From Methanobacteriota archaeon (GTDB taxonomy: Archaea > Halobacteriota > Methanosarcinia > Methanosarcinales > Methanosarcinaceae): a stretch of DNA of 51,828 bases. The position numbers were made by a program, and so were the translations under genes. Under the pieces are notes generated by a model. The model was given only the letters and a program-made list of their open reading frames with translations, did no database searches and was not told the DNA's origin. Below are positions 8,527 through 18,910 of the stretch, piece after piece. The stretch's first letter is position 1; each line of letters opens with the position of its first letter. Location of the stretch: the NCBI GenBank assembly GCA_016841625.1, contig JAENYU010000025.1:1-51828 (forward strand). The letters run 5' to 3'.

Positions 8527-9693
8527 TTGCAATCTATAGTACAGGAAGCAATGAAATATACCGAAAAAGAGAAGGAATTCCGTAAAAACGCGGCATCTGA
8601 GGGAGATTTTGAAGAATTCGGCCAGCCGCGGATCATGATCGTAGGATGCGGGGGTGCCGGGAACAACACCATAAACCGTCTCTACAATATCGGGATTGAG
8701 GGAGCGGAAACCGTCTGCATCAATACTGACAAGCAGCACCTGGACAATGTGAGGGCTGACAAGAAGATCCTTGTGGGAAAAACTCTCACCAGGGGGCTGG
8801 GAGCCGGCGGTTACCCCGAAACCGGAAAGAAAGCCGCCGAACTTGCAAGAGGCACTCTTGAAGAAGTATTAAAAGACGCTGACCTCGTATTCGTTACCGC
8901 AGGTCTCGGTGGAGGTACCGGGACCGGAGTTGCCCCCGTGGTCGCAGAAGTCGCAAAAGAGCAGGGTGCCATCGTAGTAGGCATGGTCTCCAGCCCCTTC
9001 AGGGTTGAGAGAGCCCGCATCGTCAAGGCAGAGGAAGGACTTGAAGACCTCCGCCGGGCAGCGGACACCGTGATCGTCCTGGACAACAACAGGCTGCTCA
9101 ACTACGTCCCCAACCTTCCCATCGACCAGGCCTTCTCCGTCATGGATCAGCTCATTTCCGAAACCGTAAAAGGCATAACCGAGACCATCACCGTGCCTTC
9201 CCTTATCAACCTTGACTACGCCGACATCAGGACCATCATGAGCTGTGGCGGGGTTGCCGTAATGCTTGTGGGCGAGTCCAAAAGTCAGGACAAGAGCACT
9301 GAAGTGGTGCGGACTGCCCTGAACCACCCCCTGCTCGACGTCGATTACAAGGGTGCAAGCGGAAGCCTGGTGCATGTGACCGGAGGCCCGGACCTGAGCC
9401 TGAAGGAAGCCGAAGAAATCGCCTCCATGCTCACCTACGAACTTTCGTCCAATGCCAATGTCATCTGGGGCGCAAGGATCAGGGATGATTACGAGGGCAA
9501 GGTCCGTGTTATGGCAATCATGACCGGCGTCCAGTCAGCTCAGATCCTCGGACCCCAGGCAGGTTCCGGGATTCTGGAACCCCAGAGCGAAGCCGATGCC
9601 TTCCGGGCAAAGAGGTTAGGAAGACTGAACCAGGGGCAAATGGGCGAAATCAGGAAAAAGAACGACAATTCGATCATTGACTTCATAAACTAA
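8527..9693 (+). CDS. ftsZ: Cell division GTPase FtsZ
   Basis: The tubulin/FtsZ GTPase signature GGGTGTG is at residues 128-134, the N-terminal nucleotide loop is [17 protein letters not shown], and the T7 synergy loop is NLDYAD (228-233). The 388-residue length is normal. The C-terminus [10 protein letters not shown] is set off by a polar linker and is the likely anchor-binding peptide; in archaea SepF is the membrane anchor and sepF is in this window at 22356. The start is TTG at 8527 with GAGGGG at 8516-8521; an in-frame ATG at 8551 is the alternative. Methanosarcina can carry more than one FtsZ-family gene, and I did not subtype this one. Confidence 0.95.
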   Translation: MQSIVQEAMKYTEKEKEFRKNAASEGDFEEFGQPRIMIVGCGGAGNNTINRLYNIGIEGAETVCINTDKQHLDNVRADKKILVGKTLTRGLGAGGYPETGKKAAELARGTLEEVLKDADLVFVTAGLGGGTGTGVAPVVAEVAKEQGAIVVGMVSSPFRVERARIVKAEEGLEDLRRAADTVIVLDNNRLLNYVPNLPIDQAFSVMDQLISETVKGITETITVPSLINLDYADIRTIMSCGGVAVMLVGESKSQDKSTEVVRTALNHPLLDVDYKGASGSLVHVTGGPDLSLKEAEEIASMLTYELSSNANVIWGARIRDDYEGKVRVMAIMTGVQSAQILGPQAGSGILEPQSEADAFRAKRLGRLNQGQMGEIRKKNDNSIIDFIN

Positions 9694-9712
9694 AACAGGT
9701 TCAGGCAAAAGC

Positions 9713-9735
9713 CCGGAATCCCGCTTCGGGTCCGG
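9713..9735 (+). terminator. GC-rich hairpin downstream of ftsZ
   Basis: CCGGA (9713-9717) pairs with TCCGG (9731-9735), and CCCG (9720-9723) with CGGG (9727-9730) around a CTT loop, leaving AT bulged. It begins 20 nt after the ftsZ stop. No T-run follows directly, so it may protect the 3' end rather than terminate. Confidence 0.5.
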
Positions 9736-9871
9736 ACGATCCCTATCCCGGCAACAATTCAAAGGTAAAAAAGCCGGGAAAATTCTTTCGAACAGGGGAG
9801 CGTCTGCAAGCGGGAGTACGGGTTTTTCCTGAATAGATACTCTTTTTTATTAGCTGTTCTATGTAAAAAAC

Positions 9872-11353
9872 ATGGACACTTTAATTGCAACCGGAAGGCT
9901 TGCAGAAAATACCGTTAAAAAAGCGGTCGGGAAAAAAGCCGATGTCCTTGTTGTTGACATAGACATCGCCGCTTTCATCACCCCGAAAAAACTATTAAAA
10001 GCCTTTCAGGATGCGAATTTTTCAACAAAAATCGAGCTGATCCTGGTTCCGGGGCTGGTTGCGGGAGATTTTTCAAAAGTTTCTGAAGAACTCGGGTGCA
10101 AAATCCGGCTCGGCCCGAAGCACGCCTACGACCTGGGCTTCGTGCTCCCCTTTGCCGGGAAAGTGGAGTTTTCGAAAACCGTCCCTGCCTGTGAACTTCT
10201 TGCGGATGTACGGAGGGAAATGGCCCTGAAGCTTGTCAGGGAAGCCGAAGAAAATGCCCTCCCTCTCCTGACCCTCAGGGAAGTAAAACTCGGAGGCGGG
10301 GCTCGCATGAAGGTCATGGGGGAAATTGTGGGAGCTACCGAGCTTGACCCCGGAACCCTTGAGAAGAGAATCGAAGCTTTTATCGCCCGGGGAGCGGATA
10401 TCATCGACCTTGGAGCCTCCCTGAACACCGAAGCAGGGCAGGTTGGCAGGACGGTCGCACTGGCAAAAGCCCGGACAGGAGTCCCGATTAGCATCGACAC
10501 CCTCGACCCCATACTTATAAAGGAAGGAATCGAAGCCGGGGCTGACCTGGTCCTGAGCCTGAACGGGACGAATATGGAAAGCGCAGGGCCCGCAGTGGCA
10601 AAAGCCGGAGCTACCGCCGTGGTAATCCCGGATGAAGGGGAAAGCCTGGAAAGCCTTGTCCGGAACATCGAAGCAGCTCGCAGGCTGGGGATTGAAAAAA
10701 TAATTGCAGACCCTGTCCTTGACCCCATCGGGCACAACATCACGGAGTCAATTGTCCGCTACCGGGAGTTCCACAGGACCTGCCCTGAAATCCCCGTATT
10801 CTTCGGGGTGGGAAACGTAACTGAGCTGATGGACGTGGACACCATAGGCGTCAACGCTGCCCTCTGCGGGATCGGAGCCGAAGTAGGGGCAAGCATCCTC
10901 TTCACCCCCGAATTCAGTGACAAGGCTCAGGGTTCCATCGAAGAGCTGAAAAGGGCTTCCGAGATGATGCAGCTTTCAAAGATAAGGGAAAGCTCCCCCA
11001 AGGACCTGGGACTAGACCTCCTACGGATCAAGGAAAAACGCAGGCGTCCGGACGGCCCTTATCCTGAAAATGTAATTCGGGCAAAGGCTTCGAAAAACTG
11101 GCGCGTAGACCCCGCAGGCCCCATCCGCATCTGGATCGTGCCGGACCGGGTTCGCGGAAACGGCGGATTTATCGTGGCTGAGCATGAAAAAACCTCAGTG
11201 GCAGGAAAAAGCGCCCGGGAAGTCATGGATACCCTGCTCGAACTCAAACTGGTCTCCCGCCTCGACCACGCAGCCTATCTCGGTGGGGAACTTGAGAGGG
11301 CGGAACTGGCGCTGCGCTTTAACAGGAGCTACGCCCAGGACGACGTGTTCTGA
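9872..11353 (+). CDS. Dihydropteroate synthase-like protein (TIGR00284 family)
   Basis: A 493-residue archaeal protein. About residues 1-145 form an N-terminal domain of unknown function. A pterin-binding TIM-barrel domain follows ([60 protein letters not shown]), matching the order of dihydropteroate synthase motifs. A C-terminal domain of about 120 residues (from RESSPKDLG) is specific to this family. Methanogens make methanopterin rather than folate, so a role in methanopterin synthesis is often proposed, but the reaction is not established. The gene stands alone downstream of ftsZ with its own 178-nt spacer. Confidence 0.8.
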   Translation: MDTLIATGRLAENTVKKAVGKKADVLVVDIDIAAFITPKKLLKAFQDANFSTKIELILVPGLVAGDFSKVSEELGCKIRLGPKHAYDLGFVLPFAGKVEFSKTVPACELLADVRREMALKLVREAEENALPLLTLREVKLGGGARMKVMGEIVGATELDPGTLEKRIEAFIARGADIIDLGASLNTEAGQVGRTVALAKARTGVPISIDTLDPILIKEGIEAGADLVLSLNGTNMESAGPAVAKAGATAVVIPDEGESLESLVRNIEAARRLGIEKIIADPVLDPIGHNITESIVRYREFHRTCPEIPVFFGVGNVTELMDVDTIGVNAALCGIGAEVGASILFTPEFSDKAQGSIEELKRASEMMQLSKIRESSPKDLGLDLLRIKEKRRRPDGPYPENVIRAKASKNWRVDPAGPIRIWIVPDRVRGNGGFIVAEHEKTSVAGKSAREVMDTLLELKLVSRLDHAAYLGGELERAELALRFNRSYAQDDVF

Positions 11354-11678
11354 ATCGAAAAGTAAGGATTATATTCTGACATAATCAACAGATAATTCCG
11401 GAACGAATTCCAAACATCTTCCAAAAAAGGTCCACAGAGGTCCCGGAAAGGTTTTCATCGACACAATTCCCAAAATTAAATCCCCTCTTACCGATAAAAC
11501 TGTTCAAACGTGACCTTCAAACGTGACCTTCAAAATGACTTCAAACATGACTTCAAACATGACTTCAAATGTGACTTCAAATGTGACTTCAAATGTAACC
11601 TTCAAATGTGCCCTTAAAACATGACCTTCAACGTGCCCTGTTCGACATGGACCGAATACTGATATTGCAGGTGTGAAA
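11354..11678. other. Intergenic region dominated by a 12-bp tandem repeat
   Basis: The first half is AT-rich with nothing recognisable. From 11503 to about 11639 it is filled by the repeat annotated separately. On the minus strand the repeat gives an open frame of TFEV/MFEV tetrapeptides, which I take as a by-product of the repeat. Confidence 0.6.
11503..11639. repeat. Degenerate 12-bp tandem repeat array
   Basis: About eleven imperfect copies of TTCAAA(C/T)(G/A)TGAC run head to tail, drifting in the third quarter of the unit and with small indels. The array sits immediately before the start of the small gene at 11679. Confidence 0.85.
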
Positions 11679-12137
11679 ATGAAACTCGAATACGAAGACA
11701 AGCAGGCAATCTTTGAGATCGTGGCAGCCCGCTATTTCACGACGCAGAAATGGAAATGGGTAAACCTGAGAACCGAAATCAACAAGATATTCAAAGCTCA
11801 CGATGAAATGAACGAACAGTACGCTTCCTATCCCTACGTAAGCCGGGACTGGTACGTGGAAAACATGGGCTCCAAGAACACCCACATGTGCAGTAGCTGG
11901 GAAGAGCTGAAAAACCTGGTCGCTTTCCTGAATACCCATGCAGAAGTCTTTAACTTCCTGGTGAACACGGGAAGCAGGAAATCTTTCTGCATAGTAAGCG
12001 ACTTAAAAAACCTGACCGAACCCCAGGCAATGGCAATCAAAGAGGTCCGGAAACTTGGCTACAACACCTTTGTCTTTCTGGCCACGGTCCCCGACGAAAT
12101 AGAATTTCAGCTGCTCCAGGTAAGGGGCGTGAACTGA
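11679..12137 (+). CDS. Conserved-looking hypothetical protein, 152 aa
   Basis: I do not recognise a family. The sequence is soluble, mixed alpha/beta and coding-like, with regular codon use and charged helices: MKLEYEDKQAIFEIVAARYF at the start, then TQKWKWVNLRTEINKIFKAH. A C-terminal half follows with alternating hydrophobic strands (FCIVSDL, TFVFLATV), which could be a small Rossmann-like or nuclease-like fold. ATG 11679 is preceded by GGTGTGA (11670-11676); a GTG at 11673 lies within that site. It is convergent with the pyrophosphatase gene on the right and has no operon partner. Confidence 0.6.
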   Translation: MKLEYEDKQAIFEIVAARYFTTQKWKWVNLRTEINKIFKAHDEMNEQYASYPYVSRDWYVENMGSKNTHMCSSWEELKNLVAFLNTHAEVFNFLVNTGSRKSFCIVSDLKNLTEPQAMAIKEVRKLGYNTFVFLATVPDEIEFQLLQVRGVN

Positions 12138-12472
12138 AACGTGCCCGTCCCCTGAAAAAAGGGGACCTCCAGTAAAGTCCATAGACTTTTCATCCCGCTC
12201 AATAATTCTGCATAAAGAAACGTCCTCTCCCCCCGGGGCAGGAGAAAATGGAGCAGGAGATGGAAAATCCGGCGTTCCCCCCGGCCACACCCAGACCCCC
12301 TACCTTCGATACTTTCAGGGCTCAAGCGAAAACTCACGAAGCGATAATTTTCACCGCTTACCCTCAGAAATAATATTTTTCAGCCCTTATCCTTAAAAAT
12401 AACAGTTTTCACCGCTTGCCCCGGGACTCCATAGTTTTACCTTTTTTCGATACACTATCATCTAGCAGAATT

Positions 12473-12492
12473 AATTTGCCTTTGGGCAAATT
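12473..12492. terminator. Hairpin, likely bidirectional terminator
   Basis: AATTTGCC (12473-12480) and GGCAAATT (12485-12492) form a perfect 8-bp stem around TTTG, with extra T after the stem. It sits between two convergent genes. Confidence 0.55.
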
Positions 12493-12545
12493 TTGGATCT
12501 GATATTTTATTGAGTCTGGAGTTTAAGCGAATGATATCGGGAAAT

Positions 12546-12635
12546 ATCCGATCTGGGAATGACCTCTGGAAAAAATCCAAACATCTGGGAATGACATCAG
12601 AAAAATCCGAACATCAGGGAATGAACATCGATAAG
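12546..12635. repeat. Three imperfect copies of a ~30-bp repeat
   Basis: Copies begin at 12546, 12575 and 12605, each with ATCC(G/A)A, then ATC(T/A)GGGAATGA, then a C/A-rich tail and A-run. They lie just downstream of the minus-strand pyrophosphatase gene. Confidence 0.7.
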
Positions 12636-12677
12636 GGCTAACTTTGGAAAAATAAAAAAAAAGGAAAATGGGGGAAA

Positions 12678-14723
12678 TCACACGATAAACAGGGGTGCAA
12701 ACACAACAGCCACAATTGTCATGAGCTTGATGAGGATGTTGATTGCAGGACCTGCTGTGTCCTTGAAGGGATCTCCCACAGTATCGCCGGTGACACCTGC
12801 CATGTGGGCACCGGAACCTTTTCCACCGTAGTTTCCGAGTTCAATGTACTTCTTTGCATTGTCCCATGCGCCTCCGGCGTTGGACATTGTGATTGCAAGC
12901 ATGAAACCTGAAACCACTGAACCTGCAAGGAGTCCGCCAAGTGCGGCGGGGCCAAGTATAAATCCAACTAAAAGCGGGGCTACAACGGCCAGCACACCGG
13001 GTGGGATCATCTCTTTCAGGGCAGAGTGGGTTGAGATTGCAATACATTTCTCGTAATCAGGGTCAGCTGTTCCTTCCATCAGGCCTGTGATCTCTTTAAA
13101 CTGCCTTCTCACTTCAACTACGACCTCACCTGCAGCTTTTCCGACTGCCAGGATAGTCATCGAGGAGAAAAGGTACGGAAGCATAGCCCCGATCGTAAGC
13201 CCGATGAACACATTGGAGTTCATGACATCGATAGATTCGAGACCCACTGCAATCCCATATGATGAGAAGAGGGCAAGTGCGGTGAGAGCTGCCGAGCCAA
13301 TTGCAAAACCTTTCCCGATAGCTGCAGTGGTGTTCCCTACCGCGTCAAGAGTGTCGGTGATCTCACGGACTTCTTCTTTCTGGTGGGACATCTCTGCAAT
13401 GCCGCCAGCGTTATCCGCCACCGGACCGTATGCATCGACCGAGAGTGAAATTCCGAGGGTTGCAAGCATTCCCACGGCTGCAATAGCTATCCCGTAGAGG
13501 CCGGAGAGCTGGAATGCAATATAGATTGTAACAGAGATAATGATTACAGGCCATACAGTTGATTCCATTCCCTTTGCAAAACCTGTGATGATGTTTGTAG
13601 CTGAGCCTGTTTCACAGGAATTTGCAATCATAAGAGTCGGCTTCCTATCATATGATGTGTAGTACTCGGTGATCTGCCCGATTAGGAAACCTGAGAGAAG
13701 TCCTGCAACCGTTGCAAAGAATACATTCAATCCGTATTCCCCGAGAAGCATATCCGTAACGAAGTATGATGCAATGACTGCAATGGCGATTGCAGATATC
13801 AAACCGGCATTAAACGCCCGGTGGATTGCGGAAGACTCGGTCTTGTTTGTACGGACGAAAAAAGTACCGACGATGGATGCAAGAATTCCAAGGGCCGAGA
13901 TTAGCAGCGGAACCAGAATAACGTTCTGGACCGAGATTCCGGGGAAAGTAGTTGCTGCTGTTGCTGCTGCAAGAAGCATTGTCGCAAGGATCGAACCGAC
14001 ATATGATTCGTAGAGGTCGGCGCCCATTCCGGCAATGTCTCCTACATTATCTCCGACGTTGTCGGCAATTACGGCAGGGTTTCTCGGATCGTCTTCGGGG
14101 ATTCCGACTTCGACCTTTCCTACAAGGTCTGCCCCGACATCAGCAGCTTTGGTAAATATTCCGCCACCTACACGGGCAAAGAGAGCAATAGAGGAAGCTC
14201 CGAGTGAAAAGCCTGCCAGAATGTTCACTGTGGTTAAGGTGTCCAGGTCTGTAAAAACACTTGTGAGAAATATGAATAAAGAGGATAATCCGAAGAGCCC
14301 GAGCCCTACTACACTCATTCCCATAACAGTACCCGATGCGAATGAAACCTTAAAAGCCGGACCAATACCCCTTGTGGCTGCATTCGTGGTCCTCCCATTC
14401 GCACTGGTAGCCGTAAACATCCCTATATATCCGGCCGTCGCAGAAAGCACTGCACCGAGAACAAAACATAATGCAGTGAGGGCGCCGTTTGGCAGAATTA
14501 ATGCAATTACAATTGCAAGTATAACGACAAAAACAGCGATTGCACGGTATTGCCTGTTGAGGTAGATCATGGCACCCCCGTGGATCGATGCAGTTATTTT
14601 TTTGATTAAATCGTTGCCTTCGCCTTCTTTTTGGACATTTTTGTAGGATACTCCTGCAAAAATCAGACCAATTAGGGCACATATTGGTGCAAGGTAAATT
14701 AACATATCCATAAGTTCAACCAT
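12678..14723 (-). CDS. hppA: Membrane-bound pyrophosphatase, K+-dependent type (probable Na+ pump)
   Basis: A 681-residue polytopic protein of about 16 membrane helices with the catalytic motifs of membrane PPases: [29 protein letters not shown], and [14 protein letters not shown] with [14 protein letters not shown] near the end. The cation-dependence site reads GNTTAA (residues 463-468). Ala at the fifth position marks K+-dependent enzymes, and in Methanosarcina mazei an enzyme of this type pumps Na+. It hydrolyses cytosolic pyrophosphate and stores the energy as an ion gradient. It is divergent from the second pyrophosphatase across a 1.1-kb gap. An alternative start lies at the internal Met6. 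Confidence 0.95.
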   Translation of the reverse strand: MVELMDMLIYLAPICALIGLIFAGVSYKNVQKEGEGNDLIKKITASIHGGAMIYLNRQYRAIAVFVVILAIVIALILPNGALTALCFVLGAVLSATAGYIGMFTATSANGRTTNAATRGIGPAFKVSFASGTVMGMSVVGLGLFGLSSLFIFLTSVFTDLDTLTTVNILAGFSLGASSIALFARVGGGIFTKAADVGADLVGKVEVGIPEDDPRNPAVIADNVGDNVGDIAGMGADLYESYVGSILATMLLAAATAATTFPGISVQNVILVPLLISALGILASIVGTFFVRTNKTESSAIHRAFNAGLISAIAIAVIASYFVTDMLLGEYGLNVFFATVAGLLSGFLIGQITEYYTSYDRKPTLMIANSCETGSATNIITGFAKGMESTVWPVIIISVTIYIAFQLSGLYGIAIAAVGMLATLGISLSVDAYGPVADNAGGIAEMSHQKEEVREITDTLDAVGNTTAAIGKGFAIGSAALTALALFSSYGIAVGLESIDVMNSNVFIGLTIGAMLPYLFSSMTILAVGKAAGEVVVEVRRQFKEITGLMEGTADPDYEKCIAISTHSALKEMIPPGVLAVVAPLLVGFILGPAALGGLLAGSVVSGFMLAITMSNAGGAWDNAKKYIELGNYGGKGSGAHMAGVTGDTVGDPFKDTAGPAINILIKLMTIVAVVFAPLFIV

Positions 14724-15896
14724 CCTGCCGGAGAACTACATAAAAAATATTTGGGTTTTAAACGCTCCGAAGTACTTATTGTTGTACTATAATTAAGTCT
14801 TAGTGTATTAGATTCGGATTCGCTTTTTTGATCGAAAATCCAAGGAAACTGTCCATTTCAGTTCCTTGCGACACTTAATGTTTCACCATGAGCACAGACG
14901 TAGTTACAATTATCTTATTTATATCTTATCTTGACATCATCATCCAAATATTTTTATAAATTGTTGTTGTGTTTTTCTATTTTGTTTACCGTTGCTGCAT
15001 TTTTGTAATGATCTTGAGGATGCACGCAGGGTTAAGGGGCTTTATCCGTCTTCGGGGGGAAAATATAGCATCTTGTTACCGATCTGATGGTATATATAAA
15101 TATCCAAAAATGAGGTCTGTCAAGAGCGAAATTGTTTCCCCTGTAACCATTTTATGCCCATATTCTCAGTCCCCCGCATTCCTCACCTCCTGTATATATT
15201 TGGGCAAAACAAAAAGTGCCAAAAAAATTTCGTGTAAATCGGGTAATATCTAACGACCCCGGATTTAATCCTCAAACAGGAAGTTCTTTTTTCCAGAGTT
15301 AGGGCCTGGCAGGACTGAGTAGTCATTTAATCCTTAATCTCTTCGTCTAACGTCCAATCCGTAACATCTCGGTCTAACATCCAATCCGTAACCTCTTCGT
15401 CTAACATCCAATCCGTAGCCTCTTCGTCTAACATCCTTATTTTCCCATTCTTCACTCCTGCCTCCTCTCGAATTAATAACCTGGACATAAGTATTTTAGC
15501 TGCCTGGAATCCAATTCATTAAAATAAGGTCGTGGGGGTCAGTCATTGAAAACCGGTTGCAGAAGAACTTCTACAAATATGCCTAACAAAGCTGAATGTG
15601 TCTGTTTTCCCAATCATGATCAATGACTCACGGACACAACCCTGACTATTTGCGCAATGCCTCTTAAATGAGGCTCAGACACTAAATATAATCCGAAAGT
15701 TGCGCACAAATTAATAAAAATAATACTAAATTATCGCCGGGATTAATTATAATATTAAATAAATGTATTTGTGAAATAATAATTGAATTAATGAAAAGAT
15801 AAGAGGGAAATTAAAGCTAAAGGACGGGAGCTTTTGAAGAGATGTAAAAAAAGATAAAAGGTGAATGAATGGCATAAACCGAAGGACAGGAAATTT
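14724..15896. promoter_or_regulatory. Divergent 1.1-kb region between the two pyrophosphatase genes
   Basis: No convincing gene; a 94-codon frame at 14969-15253 has random-looking composition. A TATA-like TTAATTATAG on the minus strand (about 14784-14793) could serve the K+-dependent enzyme. AT-rich stretches at about 15715-15800 could serve the other gene. A 27-bp tandem repeat occupies 15340 to about 15435. Confidence 0.5.
15340..15435. repeat. 27-bp tandem repeat, 3.6 copies
   Basis: Copies start at 15340, 15367, 15394 and 15421 (partial). The unit is TCTTCGTCTAACATCCAATC followed by CGTAACC, with only a few substitutions between copies. Confidence 0.9.
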
Positions 15897-17912
15897 ATGG
15901 AAGGTTTAATATTTATTGCTCCTTTAGCAGGTGTACTAAGTCTGGTCTTCGCCGCTTATTTCGCAAAAGGCGTCCTGAAGGAAGATGCCGGCAGCAAGAG
16001 AATGCAGGAGATCGCCGGAGCAATTCAGGAAGGGGCCATGGCTTACCTGAACCGCCAGTACAAAACGATCGCAGTGGTTTCGATCATTCTTGCGTTCTTC
16101 ATTCTCTTTTTGCTTGATGACGGCATGAAAATAGCAGTCGGGTTTCTTGCAGGTGCCATAAGTTCGGCTGCTGCCGGCTATATAGGAATGAGCGTCTCGG
16201 TCAGGGCAAACGTCCGGACTGCTCATGCCGCCTCAAGCGGGCTTGAAAAGGCGATGTCCGTTGCGTTCCGCGGGGGGGCTGTGACAGGACTTGCAGTTGT
16301 AGGGCTTGCCCTGTTCGGGACAAGCAGCTTTTACATCCTCTACGAGGACGTGGACCTGGTGGTAGGATTTGGTTTCGGAGCCAGCCTTATCAGCTTCTTT
16401 GCAAGAGTTGGAGGGGGGATTTTCACGAAAGCCGCGGATGTGGGTGCAGACCTCGTAGGCAAGATCGAAGCTGGAATTCCCGAAGACGACCCGAGGAATG
16501 CCGGAGTCATTGCCGACAACGTCGGGGACAATGTGGGGGACTGTGCAGGAATGGGGGCAGACCTCTTTGAGACCTATGTGGTGACAGCCCTGGCTGCCAT
16601 GCTTCTCGGCTCCCTCATCATTGACACTTTCGAAAATGCAATTCTCTATCCCCTAATGCTTGGTTCGGTCGCAATTTTTGCCTCCATCCTTTCCGTCTTC
16701 TTTGTAAAGATAGGAAAGGACGGGGACATCATGCGAGCCCTTTACAAGGGTGTGGGCGGTTCTGCCCTGATCTGCCTGCTTGCATTTTACTTCGTGACCG
16801 ATGCCCTGATGGGAGACGTCAGGCTGTACTATGCATCCGTAGTAGGTGTCGCCATCATGGTACTCATAGTGATAATTACTGAGTACTACACCTCCACCAG
16901 GCACAGGCCCGTGGAAAGCATCGCAGCTGCATCCGAGACCGGGGCTGCGACCAACATGATCGCAGGATTGTCCATAGGCTTTGAAAGCACCCTCATGCCC
17001 ACGGTAGTGATCGTAGTCGGGATTCTGGCTTCATACTTTGTCGTAGGAGGGGGTGCAGACCCCAGCATAGGGCTTTACGGGATTGCCATTGCAGCCGTTG
17101 CAATGCTCTCCACTACAGGCATGATCGTTGCCCTGGACTCCTACGGCCCGATCACAGACAACGCAGGAGGGATCGCGCAGATGGCAAAGCTTCCCGCCGA
17201 TGTTAGGAAGCTTACGGATGACCTGGATGCCGTAGGCAACACCACAAAGGCAGTTAGCAAGGGATATGCCATAAGTTCGGCTGCCCTGGCTGCACTTGCG
17301 CTTTTTGCGGATTACCGCAGCAAGGTGAACCTCGGAGAGCAGGCCCTGAGCCTTGGTGACCCCCTCGTGCTTGTCGGGCTTTTCCTCGGTGCCCTGCTAC
17401 CTTTCGTGTTCAGTGCGGTGACCATGAGTGCGGTCGGAAAAGCTGCTTTTGAAGTCGTCAAAGAGGTCCGCAGGCAGTTTAGGGAAATCCCCGGCATCAT
17501 GGAAGGGACGACAAAACCCGAATATGGGCAATGTGTCGATATCGTAACAAAGGCGGCACTCCATGAGATGGCAATGCCTGGTTTCCTGGCAGTGTTAGTG
17601 CCCCTGCTCGTGGGAGTGGTCCTCGGCCCGAAAGCCCTTGCCGGACTCCTGATCGGTATCATTGTCGTAGGGTTCATGTTAGCTCTCATGATGGACAATG
17701 GTGGAGGGGCCTGGGACAATGCGAAAAAACTCATTGAAGACGGGGCATACGGCGGGAAAGGCTCGGAAGCTCACAAAGCTGCCATTGTCGGAGACATCGT
17801 GGGTGACCCATTAAAAGACACCTCGGGGCCTGCCCTTAACGCCCTGATCAAAGTCGTAAACATGGTGGCAATCCTCTTCTCCTCCCTGATCATCGGAGGA
17901 GGCGTCTTCTAA
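15897..17912 (+). CDS. hppA: Membrane-bound pyrophosphatase, K+-independent type (probable H+ pump)
   Basis: A 671-residue paralogue of the minus-strand enzyme with the same catalytic motifs ([57 protein letters not shown]). The selectivity site is GNTTKA with Lys451 replacing the Ala; this lysine substitutes for K+ and marks K+-independent, H+-pumping enzymes. The pair therefore represents two enzyme classes, not a recent duplication. I start at ATG 15897 ([12 protein letters not shown]), where the first membrane helix begins, behind AGGACAGG; a GTG at 15861 would add an unlikely polar 12-residue extension. Function: PPi-driven proton translocation. Confidence 0.95.
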   Translation: MEGLIFIAPLAGVLSLVFAAYFAKGVLKEDAGSKRMQEIAGAIQEGAMAYLNRQYKTIAVVSIILAFFILFLLDDGMKIAVGFLAGAISSAAAGYIGMSVSVRANVRTAHAASSGLEKAMSVAFRGGAVTGLAVVGLALFGTSSFYILYEDVDLVVGFGFGASLISFFARVGGGIFTKAADVGADLVGKIEAGIPEDDPRNAGVIADNVGDNVGDCAGMGADLFETYVVTALAAMLLGSLIIDTFENAILYPLMLGSVAIFASILSVFFVKIGKDGDIMRALYKGVGGSALICLLAFYFVTDALMGDVRLYYASVVGVAIMVLIVIITEYYTSTRHRPVESIAAASETGAATNMIAGLSIGFESTLMPTVVIVVGILASYFVVGGGADPSIGLYGIAIAAVAMLSTTGMIVALDSYGPITDNAGGIAQMAKLPADVRKLTDDLDAVGNTTKAVSKGYAISSAALAALALFADYRSKVNLGEQALSLGDPLVLVGLFLGALLPFVFSAVTMSAVGKAAFEVVKEVRRQFREIPGIMEGTTKPEYGQCVDIVTKAALHEMAMPGFLAVLVPLLVGVVLGPKALAGLLIGIIVVGFMLALMMDNGGGAWDNAKKLIEDGAYGGKGSEAHKAAIVGDIVGDPLKDTSGPALNALIKVVNMVAILFSSLIIGGGVF

Positions 17913-18369
17913 AGGCGAGAGGATAAGGATTCCAAAATACCATGGCTTTTGCCCGCCGCCTCACCTCCTTTTTTACCCGTGAAAGCAAAAATCAAAATTT
18001 AAGAGCACAGCTGCTATTTTTCAACAGGTCTCTTATTGCAGATATTCTGCTCTACAGTAGAACTTTTGGAACCGAATTTTCTACAATATTTCCATAAAAT
18101 ATTCTAAAGTATTTGCCCCGTAAATGACAACATCACCCTATCCTGGATGTAAAAAAGTACTCCGGATTAAGGGGGGGGTAAGGTCAGGAATCTTATACGT
18201 AACACCAACTCTATAATAATATTAAATATGTGTTTTCCGTCCGGAAAGGTAAAAAATAACTAAAAAACAATCGGGTTCTGAAAAAAGAAGTACCTTGAAA
18301 TCGGTTTAATTTTGACCAACCCAAAGTTTAACTTTTGTTAAACTTTAGTAAAGGGATTGTGAGCGGGTT

Positions 18370-18401
18370 GGGGAGTGGGGGGTCATATGGGGAGTGGGGG
18401 G
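18370..18401 (+). other. Potential G-quadruplex (four G-runs)
   Basis: Four runs of G4, G6, G4 and G6 at 18370, 18377, 18389 and 18396 are separated by AGT, TCATAT and AGT. The unit GGGGAGTGGGGGG occurs twice. This stands out sharply from the AT-rich surroundings. Confidence 0.6.
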
Positions 18402-18732
18402 TATGGTATGTGAAAAAAGTTTCCCGCTCACAATATATCCTATGCAGATTTATTATATAAATAGCTATCCATTTTCTTCAATCTATTATAATATTAAGAA
18501 TATCATGAACCAAACTGACTACAAAATTAACAATTTCACTGATATATTTATTTGATGTGTTTGGATTAAACCGATTCTGCTTTTTACTCAAAGTCGAACA
18601 TGTTTATAAGCATTATGTGTTCAACATATGTATAATAATGAATCCAAATAAAATCAAAAGTTTATATTTATTTTAAAGGTGTTATAATATGTAATAATGC
18701 ATAAGTTCCTATTTATATTTATAATTTAAAAA

Positions 18733-18790
18733 ATGTCCCATGTCGGACATATTTTGATTTACTTTACACTCATAAATCGGGATGTCCGAC
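18733..18790. promoter_or_regulatory. Operator-like inverted repeats ATGTCC-N6-GGACAT plus third half-site
   Basis: ATGTCC (18733-18738) and GGACAT (18745-18750) form a perfect inverted repeat with a 6-bp spacer. A further ATGTCCGAC at 18782-18790 is the exact reverse complement of GTCGGACAT at 18742-18750. They lie 120-180 nt upstream of the transporter gene at 18911 and may bind its regulator. Confidence 0.5.
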
Positions 18791-18910
18791 GCGGGATGCT
18801 GAAATCATAAACGCATTCAAGCAAGGGCTGCAGAGAGAGCGCAGTGAAAAAAAAGAATAAATAAGAGCAAGCGAAAGGATTATTTACCCTGTCAGCGGGG
18901 TTTAAGTGCC

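Larger units (their letters stand above)
12138..12677. other. Convergent intergenic region with hairpin and repeats
   Basis: 540 nt between two convergent genes. It holds two similar segments, TTTTCACCGCTTACC (about 12348) and TTTTCACCGCTTGCC (about 12406), a hairpin at 12473-12492 and a roughly 30-bp repeat at 12546-12635. Short frames on the minus strand near 12107-12337 do not look coding. Confidence 0.5.
17913..18910. other. 1-kb intergenic region with G-run cluster and operator-like repeats
   Basis: No gene is evident. It contains a G-run cluster at 18370-18401, ATGTCC/GGACAT repeats at 18733-18790 and several AT-rich, TATA-like stretches (about 18450-18465 and 18600-18720). Confidence 0.5.

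Noticed and set aside
11504-11701. Minus-strand frame with TFEV/MFEV repeats
   Set aside because: A by-product of the 12-bp repeat; it lacks any other protein character and overlaps the start of the 11679 gene.
14969-15253. 94-codon + strand frame between the pyrophosphatase genes
   Set aside because: Composition is random-looking with many Cys, Arg and Ser from AT-rich DNA, there is no ribosome binding site, and it lies in a repeat-bearing control region.
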